Shown here piece after piece: positions 25,361 through 34,425 of a DNA stretch of 50,703 nt. This DNA is from Cytophagaceae bacterium (GTDB lineage Bacteria > Bacteroidota > Bacteroidia > Cytophagales > Flexibacteraceae), in assembly GCA_027490155.1 (NCBI GenBank), contig JAIXYP010000050.1, positions 1-50,703 on the forward strand, in the 5' to 3' direction. Both the position numbers and the translations under genes were made by a program. Under the pieces are notes generated by a model. The model did not search any database. It saw only the letters and a program-made list of their open reading frames with translations, and was not told where the DNA came from. The stretch's first letter is position 1; the number at the start of each line of letters is the position of its first letter.

Positions 25361-28300
25361 CTACTGGACAACTAGCTTACGGCTGAAACCAGTGCCCGGG
25401 ATCTGAATCTGGTAGGTGCCAGATGCCAAGCCTTCGAGCGAAATCGTCAGATGACCATCAGCATCAGGCAAGGCTGGGACAACCAAGACACGACGACCTA
25501 GGACATTATAGACCCTGATCTCCTTAGCAGTTTCCCAAACCGAGGCACTACCTATGATGTGTACAATGCCAGACGCCGGGTTAGGATACATACTAATCAA
25601 TTGTGGTTGGCTGCCATAGTTAGCCAAATTCACAAGTTGCACCACGGCGGAAGTATCCGAACAACCATTGCGCGTAACAATAACCTGAAAACCACCACTG
25701 GCACTTGGTTTGTAGTTTTGTGTATTTGCTCCTAAAATAGGTAGTCCTTGGGCGGTCAGCCATTGGTAGCTGGCTCCAGCAGGTGTCGCAAACAAAGTAT
25801 CGTTCCGTACAGTGGCTACAGCATTAGGCGCAGTTGTTACACCAACAGAAACTGGCGCCGAGACCAAGGAGGTACAACCACCTATAATGACAGAAACAGT
25901 GTAGGTACCTACTGTACGTACCCTTGTAGTTTGGGTAGTATCACCATTTGACCAGCGATAACGCGCACCGGTTATAGCACCAGCATCAAGGACCAAGCTA
26001 CTATTTGCACAGACGGCCACTGTACCAGCTGGCGAAATAACTGGCTCTGTCGGCACAGGACGAATTGTCACAGTCACGCCAAATGGACTAGCCATGGCAG
26101 TTGTTGGTACTGGGAGTGGAACAAAAAAGTCAGAACATCCAGGCTGGGCTTTACCTTCCCGCTCGAACCATCCAGCCACTGGTGCACCACCATTAAGGAC
26201 AAAGCAAAGCTCAGAGATGCGGTCTGTATCAGCAGCAGCATAATAGCTACGTGGACGTAAGGCCTTAGCCCACCAGTTACCTATGGCAGAAAAACGTGTA
26301 CGCGGTTCGTCAGCCACAACTGTGGTGTTGACTACGTTAGACCAACGTGTGCCATTTTTATTGATACCACTATGTAGTCGGGCAATATTCGCAGCGCTCA
26401 GGCTATTGTTAGCACCAGGTAGTGGGCAAGTTAGACGTGGATCTAGGAATAGATAGATAGAATCCTCGGCGGTAGCACCAGCAGGATAAACGGTAACACC
26501 ACTCAGGTTGAAGCCAGCGAGAGTGTCACTAATACAACCGTTAGCATTGCCAACACGGACGGTGTAATGGCCTGATGCCTTAACATCAATCTGTTGGCTG
26601 CGAGCGCCATTGCTCCAGAGGTAGGTACTGTAGCCAGAAGGTGCAATTAGACGGACCGAGTCGCCAACACAAACAGTGGTAGCACCTAAGGCATTTACAG
26701 GAACTGGTAGAGGGCGGGCAAGAACATTGACGGTCACACTGTCGCTGTATTCAGATAGACAACCATTGTTGACCAAACGCACGGCATACCGACCAGAAAC
26801 CTTGGCCCTTATGGTACGAGTAGTATCCCCGTTATTCCATTGGTAGCGAGCTCCCGCAACAAAATCTGTTGAAAGGGCAACCATGCCGCCAGTACAGAAA
26901 GTAGTGTCACCTGTTGCAATAACATTCGGCGCAGGAGAGGCCGTTACACTAACTACCACTGGGGTGGATACAACTGAAGAGCAAGCTCCAGTCGCAGAAC
27001 GGACCGAATAGGTGCCTGAAACTGTCGCAATTATGCTGTCCGAAACGGCACCATTAGACCAGATATAACTTCCGCTCGCTCCACCGATGGCACGCAAGAT
27101 TACGCTATTGCCATTGCAGAATGTGGTTGGACCACTAACTGCAATCGTAGGCTGAGACGGTGTCGGGTTAAAGGTAACGATCACCCCAAAAGGACTGCGT
27201 GCACTGTCCGACAGAATCGGGAAAGTGACCCCAAAATCTCCACAACCAGGATCCACCTTGCCCTCACGCTCAAACCACCCACCAACACGAGCGCCGCCAG
27301 TTAGCACAAAGTTCAGACCAGTAATCCCTGTTAAGTTGAAGTAGCTCGATGGTTTGATGGCCTTGACCCACATGCCTCCCACTTGTGTGAAACGAGTTTG
27401 AGGCTCAACAACTACATCCGTGGTGCTGACAAGGTTTTGCCAGTTGTTAGCACCGACAGTGGCACCGCTATGCAGACGCACCAAATTAGCAGTTGCAAGG
27501 CTCTGAGCAGCATTGGCAGCAGGCAGTGGACAAGTCAGACTTGGGGTTACAAATAAATAGACTGAATCATTCGCCGTTGCACCAGTTGGGTGTATACGCA
27601 CGCCTGATACCGAACGGCCACCAAGAGTATCGCTTAAGCAAGAGGCATTATAACCCACCCTAACGGTGTAGTTGCCAGCCATTTTGGCCTGGATGGTGCG
27701 GGTTGTAGCACCATTGCTCCAGAGGTAGTTGTTATAACCAGTCGGAGCACTTAGGTTAACGCTATCACCTACGCAAATAGAGGTTGGCCCTGCTGCAGTA
27801 ATCATAACTGGTAGTGGTTTGGCAGAGGCAAGAACCGCAACCGCATTGCTGGCAGCGGATCCACAACCATTTTCAAACACTCGAACGCTATAGTTGCCAG
27901 TAGCTTTGGCTGCGATCGAGCGGGTATTTGCTCCGTTTGACCAACGATACGTTTGGGTTGGCAAGATGGTATCAGCCATCAACACTACGCTATCACCATT
28001 ACAAAAATTGGTGTTGCCCATAGCCATGATGGTGATACCTGCTGACTCAGTCACTGTGATTGCGACGACGGAAGAAGCAGAAGACGAACAGGTACCCGAA
28101 ACAGAACGAACTGTATAGTTGCCACCCATGGTTACCAAAAGCGTATCAGCCTTAGAAGTATCAGACCAGATATAGCTACCAGGGGTGCTACCAGTAGCAC
28201 GTAAAGTGATTGATTGGCCATAACAGAATGTAGTAGGACCAGAAAAAGTAATAACAGGAGTGCTTGGAAGAGGCTGGACAACGACATCAACTCCAAACGG

Positions 28301-31156
28301 GCTTGCAGCTGGAATGTTCGGCACTGGCAAGGCAACGAAGAAGTCCCCACAGTTGGCAGACTCATCTTTTCCTTCTTTTTCGAACCAGCCATTGGCTGGT
28401 GCACCACCATTAAGCACAAAGTTGAGGCCAGAAACACTACTAACTGCAGCAACACCATAGTACGACCGCGGTGCGATACGTTTGACAAACCAATTTCCAT
28501 AAGGCTCAAAACGAGTGCTTGGCTCTAAAGCAACATCAGTAGAGGACACTAGGTTTGACCAACTTTGACCATTAACAGTGGCACCACTATGGAGCCTAAT
28601 AACGTTTGCCCCGACGAGCGAAACTGCTGCATTGACAGTTGGTGCTGGGCAGGTCCGGTTTGGGTTGACAAACAGATAGACAGAGTCTTGGTCGGTGGCA
28701 TTGCCAGGATAGACCCAAACAGCACCCACCTTGTTGAACCCATTTAGTGTATCCGAGAAGCATCCATTGGCATTTGCAACCCTAACAGTGTACCGACCAG
28801 AGGTACGGACTGTGATGTTTTGCGACGTAGCTCCGTTCGACCAAAGGTATTGGGCGAAACCGGCAGGTGCACTAAGCCTTACACTATCGCCAGCGCAGAC
28901 ACTGGTTGCTCCACTGGTAGTCACGATGGCAGGCAATGGCTTTGCTGTGACTGAAACAGTTATCGGAGTTGAGTTGCTAGATGTACAGGCCCCATCAATT
29001 GAAACAACCGTATATGATCCGGAACGTTTAACAACGATCGACTGGGTTGTGTCACCTGTGTTCCAACGATACTTCTGACCGGTAGGCAAGGCTGCTGCTT
29101 CAAGCACAACGCTACCACCTGCACAGAATGTAGTCGGGCCATTGGCTGTAACAGAAGGGGCGACTACTCCCCCAGGAGTCACATTAACTATTGTTGCAGC
29201 CGACGTAAGTGAAGTACATACCCCAATGACTGAACGAACGTCATAGCTACCTGATGTTGTCACGACTAAACTATCAAGGTTTGATCCGTCAGACCAACGG
29301 TATGAGCCAGAAGGTGCACCACTAGCATACAAGACGACACTTCCACCTTGGCAGAATGTGAGTGGCCCCACGGCTGAGACGGTTGGCGCAGCAGCAGGTG
29401 GTGCTATGCTAACATTAACTGCGAAAGGACTAGCTGCTGGGGTCAATTGAACTGGGAAGTCCAGCCTAAAATCTGGGCAGTTAGCAGCTAGGACTTTGCC
29501 TTCTTTGTCAAAAGCAGTGACAGCAGTAGCACCACCTGCCAAAACAAAGTTGATGGCAGTAGCGGCTGTATTGCTGTAGTATGAAGCAGGTAACATTGAC
29601 TTGGTCCACCAAGCGCCAGTTTGGCTGAATCGGGTCTGTGGCTCGGTGGCAACATCATTTGCAGCAATGACGCTTTGCCATTGGTTGCCACCTAAGGTGA
29701 TACCGCTATGCAACCGTACCAAGGAACTTGTTGCCAAGCTGCTGGCACTAGCAGGGCTAGGGCAAGTCAGGTTCGGATTCAGAAATAGATAGATACTATC
29801 CTGAACGGTGGCACCAGCAGGATAGACTGTCAAACCAGAGGCTTGAAATCCACCTAGGGTATCGCTAAAACATCCATTGACATTGGCAACCGTGACCCAA
29901 TAATGGCCAGCAGATTTGGCATAGATAGAGGATGTTATCGATCCGTTGGACCACAAATACTGCGCATAACCAGCGGGGGCTGATAGCAAAACACTGTCTC
30001 CTTGGCAAATTGCCGTAGGACCACCAACAGTGATGTTAACAGGCAAAGGCTTTGGCGAAACTGAAACGGTAGTTGTTTGGCTAGGTGCCGAAATACAAGC
30101 TCCGCTGCCAGACCTAACTGTATATGTTCCTGAAACGGTAATCCTTATCGAGTCAGTGGTAGCGCCATTGCTCCAGGTATAATTACCTGAGGCACCACCA
30201 CTAGCCTTGAGCCAAACACTGCCACCAGCGCAGAACGAAAGCGCACCAGAGGCCGTAACGCTTGGTGTCGTCGGGGCTGAAGTGATGGTAACTGTAGCAC
30301 CAAATGGGCTTTTGATCGGGGTGCGAGCAATGGGGAACGGCACCACAAAATCTTCGCAACCATTGGTACCAACGGCTTTACCTTCTTTCGGGAACCAGCC
30401 GCCTACTTGCTGCCCACCTGTGAGAACAAATGTCAGTGCTTCTGCTTGGCCAACTCCTGCGGTGTAATAAATGGTCGGGCGAAAGGACATTACCCACCAA
30501 CCTGGGGTAACCAAGGCCTGAAATCTGGTATCGCTTGTTGGGTCGTTATCATTAGCTGGCACCACATTCTGGAAGTTGGTACCAGCAATCCTGATTCCAG
30601 AATGTAGCCTTACCTCGTTGGCACCCATTAAGGAAGAAGGACCAGTTTGAGAACATGTACCCGCCGTGTTGACAAATAGGTGGACAGAATCGTCATCAGT
30701 GGCACCAATAGGATAAACTGTCACGCCAGAATTGGTGTAGCCACCAAGTGTATCTGAAAGGGGTGATCCACCCAAACCAACCCGGACCGTATAGTGCCCT
30801 GAGGTTTTGGCATAGATCACCCTAGTTGTGGCGCCATTGCTCCAGAGGTATTGATCATACCCAGCTGGGGCCGACAGCATAACACTATCACCTTGGCACA
30901 CCGTACCAGATCCATTCATCAGGACTGGTACGGGGAGCGGTTTGGTAGCTTGCGGTGCCAATGCAGATTTTGAAACACGCCCTGATCGGTCAGATTCGGC
31001 TGGCATTAAGACCGACTTGAACACGGCTGATTGCGCCTTTTGCTGCTGGCCAAAATCGGCAAAGCTGCCAAGCGGACCCATGTCCCAATGCTGCCAGGCA
31101 AATGCCATGGTGCTCAGGCCAAGGCCCAAAGCCAAGGTTGATAACTGTTTTTTCAT
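25361..31156 (-). CDS. Giant secreted modular protein with five long repeats and a T9SS sorting domain
   Basis: Predicted 1931-residue surface or secreted protein. Residues 1-20 form a signal peptide (MKKQLSTLALGLGLSTMAFA). Thirteen Ig/PKD-like domains (C-x-G-x-S-V-x-L ... YxWSNG ... GxYxVR) are arranged with five copies of a second module containing RLHSG ... W-x-N-V-V ... SYY ... LNFVLxGG ... GWFExEGK ... CxDF. A degenerate Ig-like stretch (about 1774-1832) precedes the type A CTD (about 1855-1931), with SMYPNPASG, IRVYNVLGRRV and LASGTYQIQI. The CTD directs T9SS export and cleavage. The second module resembles, from memory, modules of Bacteroidota secreted amylase-like proteins, so carbohydrate binding is possible (inference). 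An ATG at 31180 would add 8 residues. Confidence 0.93.
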   Translation of the reverse strand: MKKQLSTLALGLGLSTMAFAWQHWDMGPLGSFADFGQQQKAQSAVFKSVLMPAESDRSGRVSKSALAPQATKPLPVPVLMNGSGTVCQGDSVMLSAPAGYDQYLWSNGATTRVIYAKTSGHYTVRVGLGGSPLSDTLGGYTNSGVTVYPIGATDDDSVHLFVNTAGTCSQTGPSSLMGANEVRLHSGIRIAGTNFQNVVPANDNDPTSDTRFQALVTPGWWVMSFRPTIYYTAGVGQAEALTFVLTGGQQVGGWFPKEGKAVGTNGCEDFVVPFPIARTPIKSPFGATVTITSAPTTPSVTASGALSFCAGGSVWLKASGGASGNYTWSNGATTDSIRITVSGTYTVRSGSGACISAPSQTTTVSVSPKPLPVNITVGGPTAICQGDSVLLSAPAGYAQYLWSNGSITSSIYAKSAGHYWVTVANVNGCFSDTLGGFQASGLTVYPAGATVQDSIYLFLNPNLTCPSPASASSLATSSLVRLHSGITLGGNQWQSVIAANDVATEPQTRFSQTGAWWTKSMLPASYYSNTAATAINFVLAGGATAVTAFDKEGKVLAANCPDFRLDFPVQLTPAASPFAVNVSIAPPAAAPTVSAVGPLTFCQGGSVVLYASGAPSGSYRWSDGSNLDSLVVTTSGSYDVRSVIGVCTSLTSAATIVNVTPGGVVAPSVTANGPTTFCAGGSVVLEAAALPTGQKYRWNTGDTTQSIVVKRSGSYTVVSIDGACTSSNSTPITVSVTAKPLPAIVTTSGATSVCAGDSVRLSAPAGFAQYLWSNGATSQNITVRTSGRYTVRVANANGCFSDTLNGFNKVGAVWVYPGNATDQDSVYLFVNPNRTCPAPTVNAAVSLVGANVIRLHSGATVNGQSWSNLVSSTDVALEPSTRFEPYGNWFVKRIAPRSYYGVAAVSSVSGLNFVLNGGAPANGWFEKEGKDESANCGDFFVALPVPNIPAASPFGVDVVVQPLPSTPVITFSGPTTFCYGQSITLRATGSTPGSYIWSDTSKADTLLVTMGGNYTVRSVSGTCSSSASSVVAITVTESAGITIMAMGNTNFCNGDSVVLMADTILPTQTYRWSNGANTRSIAAKATGNYSVRVFENGCGSAASNAVAVLASAKPLPVMITAAGPTSICVGDSVNLSAPTGYNNYLWSNGATTRTIQAKMAGNYTVRVGYNASCLSDTLGGRSVSGVRIHPTGATANDSVYLFVTPSLTCPLPAANAAQSLATANLVRLHSGATVGANNWQNLVSTTDVVVEPQTRFTQVGGMWVKAIKPSSYFNLTGITGLNFVLTGGARVGGWFEREGKVDPGCGDFGVTFPILSDSARSPFGVIVTFNPTPSQPTIAVSGPTTFCNGNSVILRAIGGASGSYIWSNGAVSDSIIATVSGTYSVRSATGACSSVVSTPVVVSVTASPAPNVIATGDTTFCTGGMVALSTDFVAGARYQWNNGDTTRTIRAKVSGRYAVRLVNNGCLSEYSDSVTVNVLARPLPVPVNALGATTVCVGDSVRLIAPSGYSTYLWSNGARSQQIDVKASGHYTVRVGNANGCISDTLAGFNLSGVTVYPAGATAEDSIYLFLDPRLTCPLPGANNSLSAANIARLHSGINKNGTRWSNVVNTTVVADEPRTRFSAIGNWWAKALRPRSYYAAADTDRISELCFVLNGGAPVAGWFEREGKAQPGCSDFFVPLPVPTTAMASPFGVTVTIRPVPTEPVISPAGTVAVCANSSLVLDAGAITGARYRWSNGDTTQTTRVRTVGTYTVSVIIGGCTSLVSAPVSVGVTTAPNAVATVRNDTLFATPAGASYQWLTAQGLPILGANTQNYKPSASGGFQVIVTRNGCSDTSAVVQLVNLANYGSQPQLISMYPNPASGIVHIIGSASVWETAKEIRVYNVLGRRVLVVPALPDADGHLTISLEGLASGTYQIQIPGTGFSRKLVVQ
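25835..30943 (-). repeat. Five tandem long coding repeats in the giant protein
   Basis: Units begin at a recurrent KPLPV/RPLPV linker. Unit 1 is 30053-30943 (297 codons), unit 2 28943-30052 (370), unit 3 27821-28942 (374), unit 4 26717-27820 (368), unit 5 25835-26716 (about 294, incomplete at the end). Each has an Ig-like domain (A), the RLHSG/EGK module (H), and then one or two further Ig-like domains (B, C). The order is A-H-B, then A-H-B-C three times, then A-H-C. The repeats are clearly homologous but well diverged, so they are old duplications. Confidence 0.85.
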
Positions 31157-31184
31157 GATTGATTTGGTTAGTAAAAACATCAGG

Positions 31185-31218
31185 TTTTATGCCCAATTTC
31201 TTGAGCTTGGGCCTAAAA
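31185..31218 (-). promoter_or_regulatory. Leader stem-loop just before the giant gene
   Basis: TTTTATGCCCAA (31185-31196) pairs with TTGGGCCTAAAA (31207-31218) at 11 of 12 positions, 10-base loop. It ends about 28 bases before the chosen ATG. Confidence 0.4.
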
Positions 31219-31283
31219 TGAGCCTCTTACATCCTAAAAGCGTAGCAATATGAACAAGTTCTAATTCTGAAACCTAAAAATCA

Positions 31284-31324
31284 GGTTAACTTATCAGATA
31301 TGCAAGTTAACCCATTCAAATATA
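31284..31324 (-). promoter_or_regulatory. Promoter -7 box and adjoining inverted repeat of the giant gene
   Basis: On the minus strand the -7 box TATATTTG (31324-31317) is followed after 4 bases by GGTTAACTT, an 11-base spacer and AAGTTAACC (31312-31284). The repeat begins at or just after the expected start of transcription. Confidence 0.55.
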
Positions 31325-31528
31325 AACTTCACCTTCAGATTTGGTACTGGCATACTTAGGTCCGGTTTGCCATCATGAACGTCAAGCTTTAGCCGAATCC
31401 ATGCTTAAGTTAGCATTTATCAACTTAAATACGAAGGTATGCCTAAAGAGAAAGTACGTTATGGCCTAATTTTGGGCGGTAAGTTTTGATCTAGGGATTA
31501 AGTCGATTGCCTTCAATACAAAATAGCC

Positions 31529-31738
31529 ATGCCAAAGCCCACAAATAAAGGATCCAAAGCCCAAACATTTGAGCTCAGCCCTGACCAAGCAAAAGCTGTC
31601 AAAATGAAAAAGCGCATTTTTGGACTGGTTGCCTTAGCATTTGTTGTAGTTGTCTTTTTCCTGACATACGACATCCTAAACCGTACCACGATGCCTGGCA
31701 AAAAGAAACACCTGCCGACTTCGATTACACCTGAGTAG
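31529..31738 (+). CDS. Small single-span membrane protein
   Basis: 69-residue protein with a polar Lys-rich N-terminus, one hydrophobic helix (about residues 29-47, FGLVALAFVVVVFFLTYDI) and a short basic tail (GKKKHLPTS). I do not recognise a family. The clean helix flanked by positive charge, the ATG start and the lack of an overlapping gene on the other strand support it as real. It converges on the UbiA gene with 45 bases between the stops. Confidence 0.6.
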   Translation: MPKPTNKGSKAQTFELSPDQAKAVKMKKRIFGLVALAFVVVVFFLTYDILNRTTMPGKKKHLPTSITPE

Positions 31739-31783
31739 GCTTATGATAACAGGGTCCATGCTCGCCCTTACGTCATATCATAG

Positions 31784-32719
31784 TTAGGACCAAGGATACC
31801 AAAGGATACTGAGCACCCCTGCCAGCATCAGTAGTTTGGCATACTTGCTAAGGGCCCGATATTGCCCTGTAGTGTCCGCTGCAAACAACAACAACACGAA
31901 GTGCAACAAAAATGGCATCATCAACCATAGATGGTAGCGCATCCAGCCAGCTCCAACCCAACCCATCAGGATGGACCATGCCAAGGTTACCAGCAAAATC
32001 AGGACAAACCCATAGATCACATACTTTGTCTGCCGAAGGCCAATTGCAATCGGTAGGGTCCGGCAGCCAAAGGTTTTGTCCCCCTTTAGGTCTTCCATGT
32101 CCTTGACCACCTCGCGCACCCACGTCAGGACCATAGCTAAGGTTGCAACTACCCAACCTATTGGGGTATGTTGCTGAAGGTAAATAAGTGGCATAAGGAC
32201 CGAAAGCCCTGCCAGAATGCCAATCAGTAAGTTTCCTATTAAGGGCCGGCGTTTGAGGTGATTGCTATAAACCCAGAGCAAAAATGCCGATAAAAATGTC
32301 AGAACAGCAACCTTTAGGCCAGCAAAATAGGCTAAACCTATCCCTGTCAGATTAAGAACAGTATGGAGCCAAATGGCAGTTGTACGGCTGAACTGTCGAT
32401 CGATAGTTACCCGTTTAGGTTTATTGATGCTATCGATCTTGACGTCATAATAGTCATTAATCACATAGCCTGCCGAAGCGACCAATAAGGTGCTAAAGAT
32501 GAGCAACCAAAGTCGAGGGTCCAATACCAATTGGTATTGATAATGATAAGGAACTGTCAGGCATATTGGCACCAAGAGCTGAGTGAGGGCCAATATCATC
32601 AGATTATTGATCCTAACGAGTCGCCCCAAAGCCCTTAGCTTAACCCATATCCGGAGGCTCAGGAGCAGGTACTGGTGCGGATTTGTGGGTGGCTGCACTT
32701 GATTAGGAATAGTTGTCAA
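31784..32719 (-). CDS. UbiA-family prenyltransferase
   Basis: Integral membrane enzyme that transfers a polyprenyl group to an acceptor; Bacteroidota members of this type are usually annotated geranylgeranylglycerol-phosphate geranylgeranyltransferase. About eight helices. First Asp-rich motif NDYYDVKIDSINKP (NDxxDxxxD) and second REVVKDMEDLKGDKTFGCRTLPI are intact. The acceptor is not predictable. No ATG near the beginning: the frame starts at TTG 32719, with a GTG seven codons later (32698) as an alternative. It may be transcribed with the upstream exported-protein gene (110-base gap). Confidence 0.88.
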   Translation of the reverse strand: MTTIPNQVQPPTNPHQYLLLSLRIWVKLRALGRLVRINNLMILALTQLLVPICLTVPYHYQYQLVLDPRLWLLIFSTLLVASAGYVINDYYDVKIDSINKPKRVTIDRQFSRTTAIWLHTVLNLTGIGLAYFAGLKVAVLTFLSAFLLWVYSNHLKRRPLIGNLLIGILAGLSVLMPLIYLQQHTPIGWVVATLAMVLTWVREVVKDMEDLKGDKTFGCRTLPIAIGLRQTKYVIYGFVLILLVTLAWSILMGWVGAGWMRYHLWLMMPFLLHFVLLLFAADTTGQYRALSKYAKLLMLAGVLSILWYPWS

Positions 32720-32829
32720 AAGACATCAAGAGTGGTCTGGCATTAACAGGGACCACTATCGGAATCAAAGCCCGAGTAAGATTAAGTTTCGTAAGGTCAA
32801 TAGAAGCCTAGAAGGCAAAACCGATTTCA

Positions 32830-33267
32830 TTACTTGTATCCTATAGCAAAAGCCACACATCCATCTTTGGTTTCGGTCAGGTACTTAAACCGTATGATGT
32901 AGTCCCCACTAGTAGGGGCCGTGAAGTCATGTTTATCTCCGCTTTGGCTTTTTTCGTTACTGAATATGACGTTGCGTTTAGCGTCTAGAATCTGGAAAAC
33001 CATTTCGCCAGAATGGCCATGGCTTAAGTTGACAACCCTGTATTTCTCGTCCCCGTAAGCAATAAAAACAGCATCGATCGACCGACTGTTGCCAAACCCG
33101 GATAGTGGTCTGAACGAGGCTGTTTCGTAGCTGTATTCCCCTAAATGAGTGGTTGTCAGTTTCCTAACGCGTTTTTCGTCGCACTGGGCATTGGTACCGT
33201 AGGTAAGGAGCAGAAGCATTATGACCAATATGCCAGAAGCAAAGTTTGGTTTCAGATTAAATATCAT
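32830..33267 (-). CDS. Small exported protein of unknown function
   Basis: 145 residues from the ATG at 33267 (MIFNLKPNFAS), which gives a normal signal peptide ending TYGTNAQ; the longest frame starts 18 codons earlier and would bury it. The mature part is about 120 residues and beta-rich, with segments such as VNLSHGHSGEMVFQILDAKRNVIFSNEKS and DFTAPTSGDYIIRFKYL that look like a jelly-roll or PPC-like domain, with two Cys that may pair. I do not recognise a named family. It sits between the UbiA gene and a lipoprotein gene on the same strand. Confidence 0.65.
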   Translation of the reverse strand: MIFNLKPNFASGILVIMLLLLTYGTNAQCDEKRVRKLTTTHLGEYSYETASFRPLSGFGNSRSIDAVFIAYGDEKYRVVNLSHGHSGEMVFQILDAKRNVIFSNEKSQSGDKHDFTAPTSGDYIIRFKYLTETKDGCVAFAIGYK

Positions 33268-33374
33268 GACTTGGGGGCTCTCTGCCGGATCAAAAGGTGA
33301 TGTCAGTCTCTGTGCTAGCATATATTCAGGATCTGATGGATAGGGACTGCAATACGTCTCGGATAAGAACAGGT

Positions 33375-34238
33375 CTAACTTTGTGCCACCAACCGTTTAC
33401 GGAGGGTTTCAACCTTAGGGTACAGTTCTTTGAGGGCCATTTGGCGTGCTTTTTCGGGTTTCTTTTCAGCAAGCCCGACGTCCAATTTGAGCATCATATC
33501 CTGAATGGCTTTTAAGTCTGTAAGCAAAATCATGTAACGATCGGGATCGTCTAGCCCTTCAATGAGCAATATAAGTTTACCAAGTGCCAACTGCTGCTCG
33601 GAAATGCGTTTGATGAGGGCTGGATTCGGATGGTTTTTTTCGAGCTGGGTTGCTAGGTAGAGGCTTTCGGCATAGGCACCTGCAAAGCTCAAGTAAAGGA
33701 CATCATAACGGGCATTGTCTCTTAACAACAGATCACTTTGCATCTGGAGCTGGGCCATAATGGCAAGGACCGAGTCACTATTGTTGAGATTACGCTCAAA
33801 CTTGCCTAGCCAAGGGCCTGCATCATAAAGCATATTTAGCTGCAAGGCATCAGCCAGAATCTTGACTGCCTTTAGGGATTTGAGTGCCTCTTGATTCTGG
33901 TTGTGCAGAACAGCATATCCCATGTCGGCACTATAAATCCCTAGGTTGATGGCCTGTGCTGTTGGGTCTACATAGCTTTGGGCTTCCTTGGTGTTATGCA
34001 CCAACCCGGTTACGTAAGGCATCCCAGTCCGTTTGAACATCCGTGCCAAATGAAGTGTATTAGGTAAGCTGTGAAGGAAATCTTGGGTTTCAGCCTTTGT
34101 GATTACAGTTTCGGACACAACGCTGGTGTCCTGTCCGGCCCGTGCATTCTGTGTGTCACCTTTGTCCTGACAGCCACTCAATACGAATGACGCAACGACT
34201 AGTATGGTGCCCATAATCCCTGCCCTCGAACTTCGCAT
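33375..34238 (-). CDS. Lipoprotein of unknown function
   Basis: 287 residues from the ATG at 34238 (MRSSRAGIMGTILVV), which gives a lipoprotein signal with lipobox LSGC followed by QDKGDTQ. The mature part is almost entirely helical (for example QAINLGIYSADMGYAVLHNQNQEALKSLKAVKILADAL and LIKRISEQQLALGKLILLIEGL). No catalytic motif was seen and I do not recognise the family. Its position after ssb-mutY is where I recall gldE/gldD in related genomes, but it does not resemble either. Confidence 0.72.
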   Translation of the reverse strand: MRSSRAGIMGTILVVASFVLSGCQDKGDTQNARAGQDTSVVSETVITKAETQDFLHSLPNTLHLARMFKRTGMPYVTGLVHNTKEAQSYVDPTAQAINLGIYSADMGYAVLHNQNQEALKSLKAVKILADALQLNMLYDAGPWLGKFERNLNNSDSVLAIMAQLQMQSDLLLRDNARYDVLYLSFAGAYAESLYLATQLEKNHPNPALIKRISEQQLALGKLILLIEGLDDPDRYMILLTDLKAIQDMMLKLDVGLAEKKPEKARQMALKELYPKVETLRKRLVAQS

Positions 34239-34425
34239 TTGATTAGCGGCGTTAGACAGGTACCAACAACAACAATGATGGAGAAATGGGTAGCTAGTCA
34301 TTATGCTCTGGACGGGTGATTAGGTAGGGATCAATATTGAGGCCATGGGGAGCAACTTGGTTATAAAACCAAGGTATTGGGCACCATGATTTAGTACAAT
34401 AGGTGGACACTTGTGGCCCTTAAGG

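Larger units (their letters stand above)
31181..31528. promoter_or_regulatory. Structured leader and promoter region of the giant gene
   Basis: 348 bases without a gene. On the minus strand a -7 box TATATTTG lies at 31324-31317, followed directly by a perfect 9-bp inverted repeat GGTTAACTT (31284-31292) / AAGTTAACC (31304-31312), and nearer the gene a 12-bp stem with one mismatch, 31185-31196 with 31207-31218. The predicted leader is about 150 bases. The part 31330-31528 shows nothing I can name; it should carry the promoter of the small membrane protein gene. Confidence 0.55.

Noticed and set aside
25835-30943. Repeats as CRISPR or mobile-element DNA
   Set aside because: The repetition is at protein level in one continuous frame with diverged codons; there are no short identical direct repeats.
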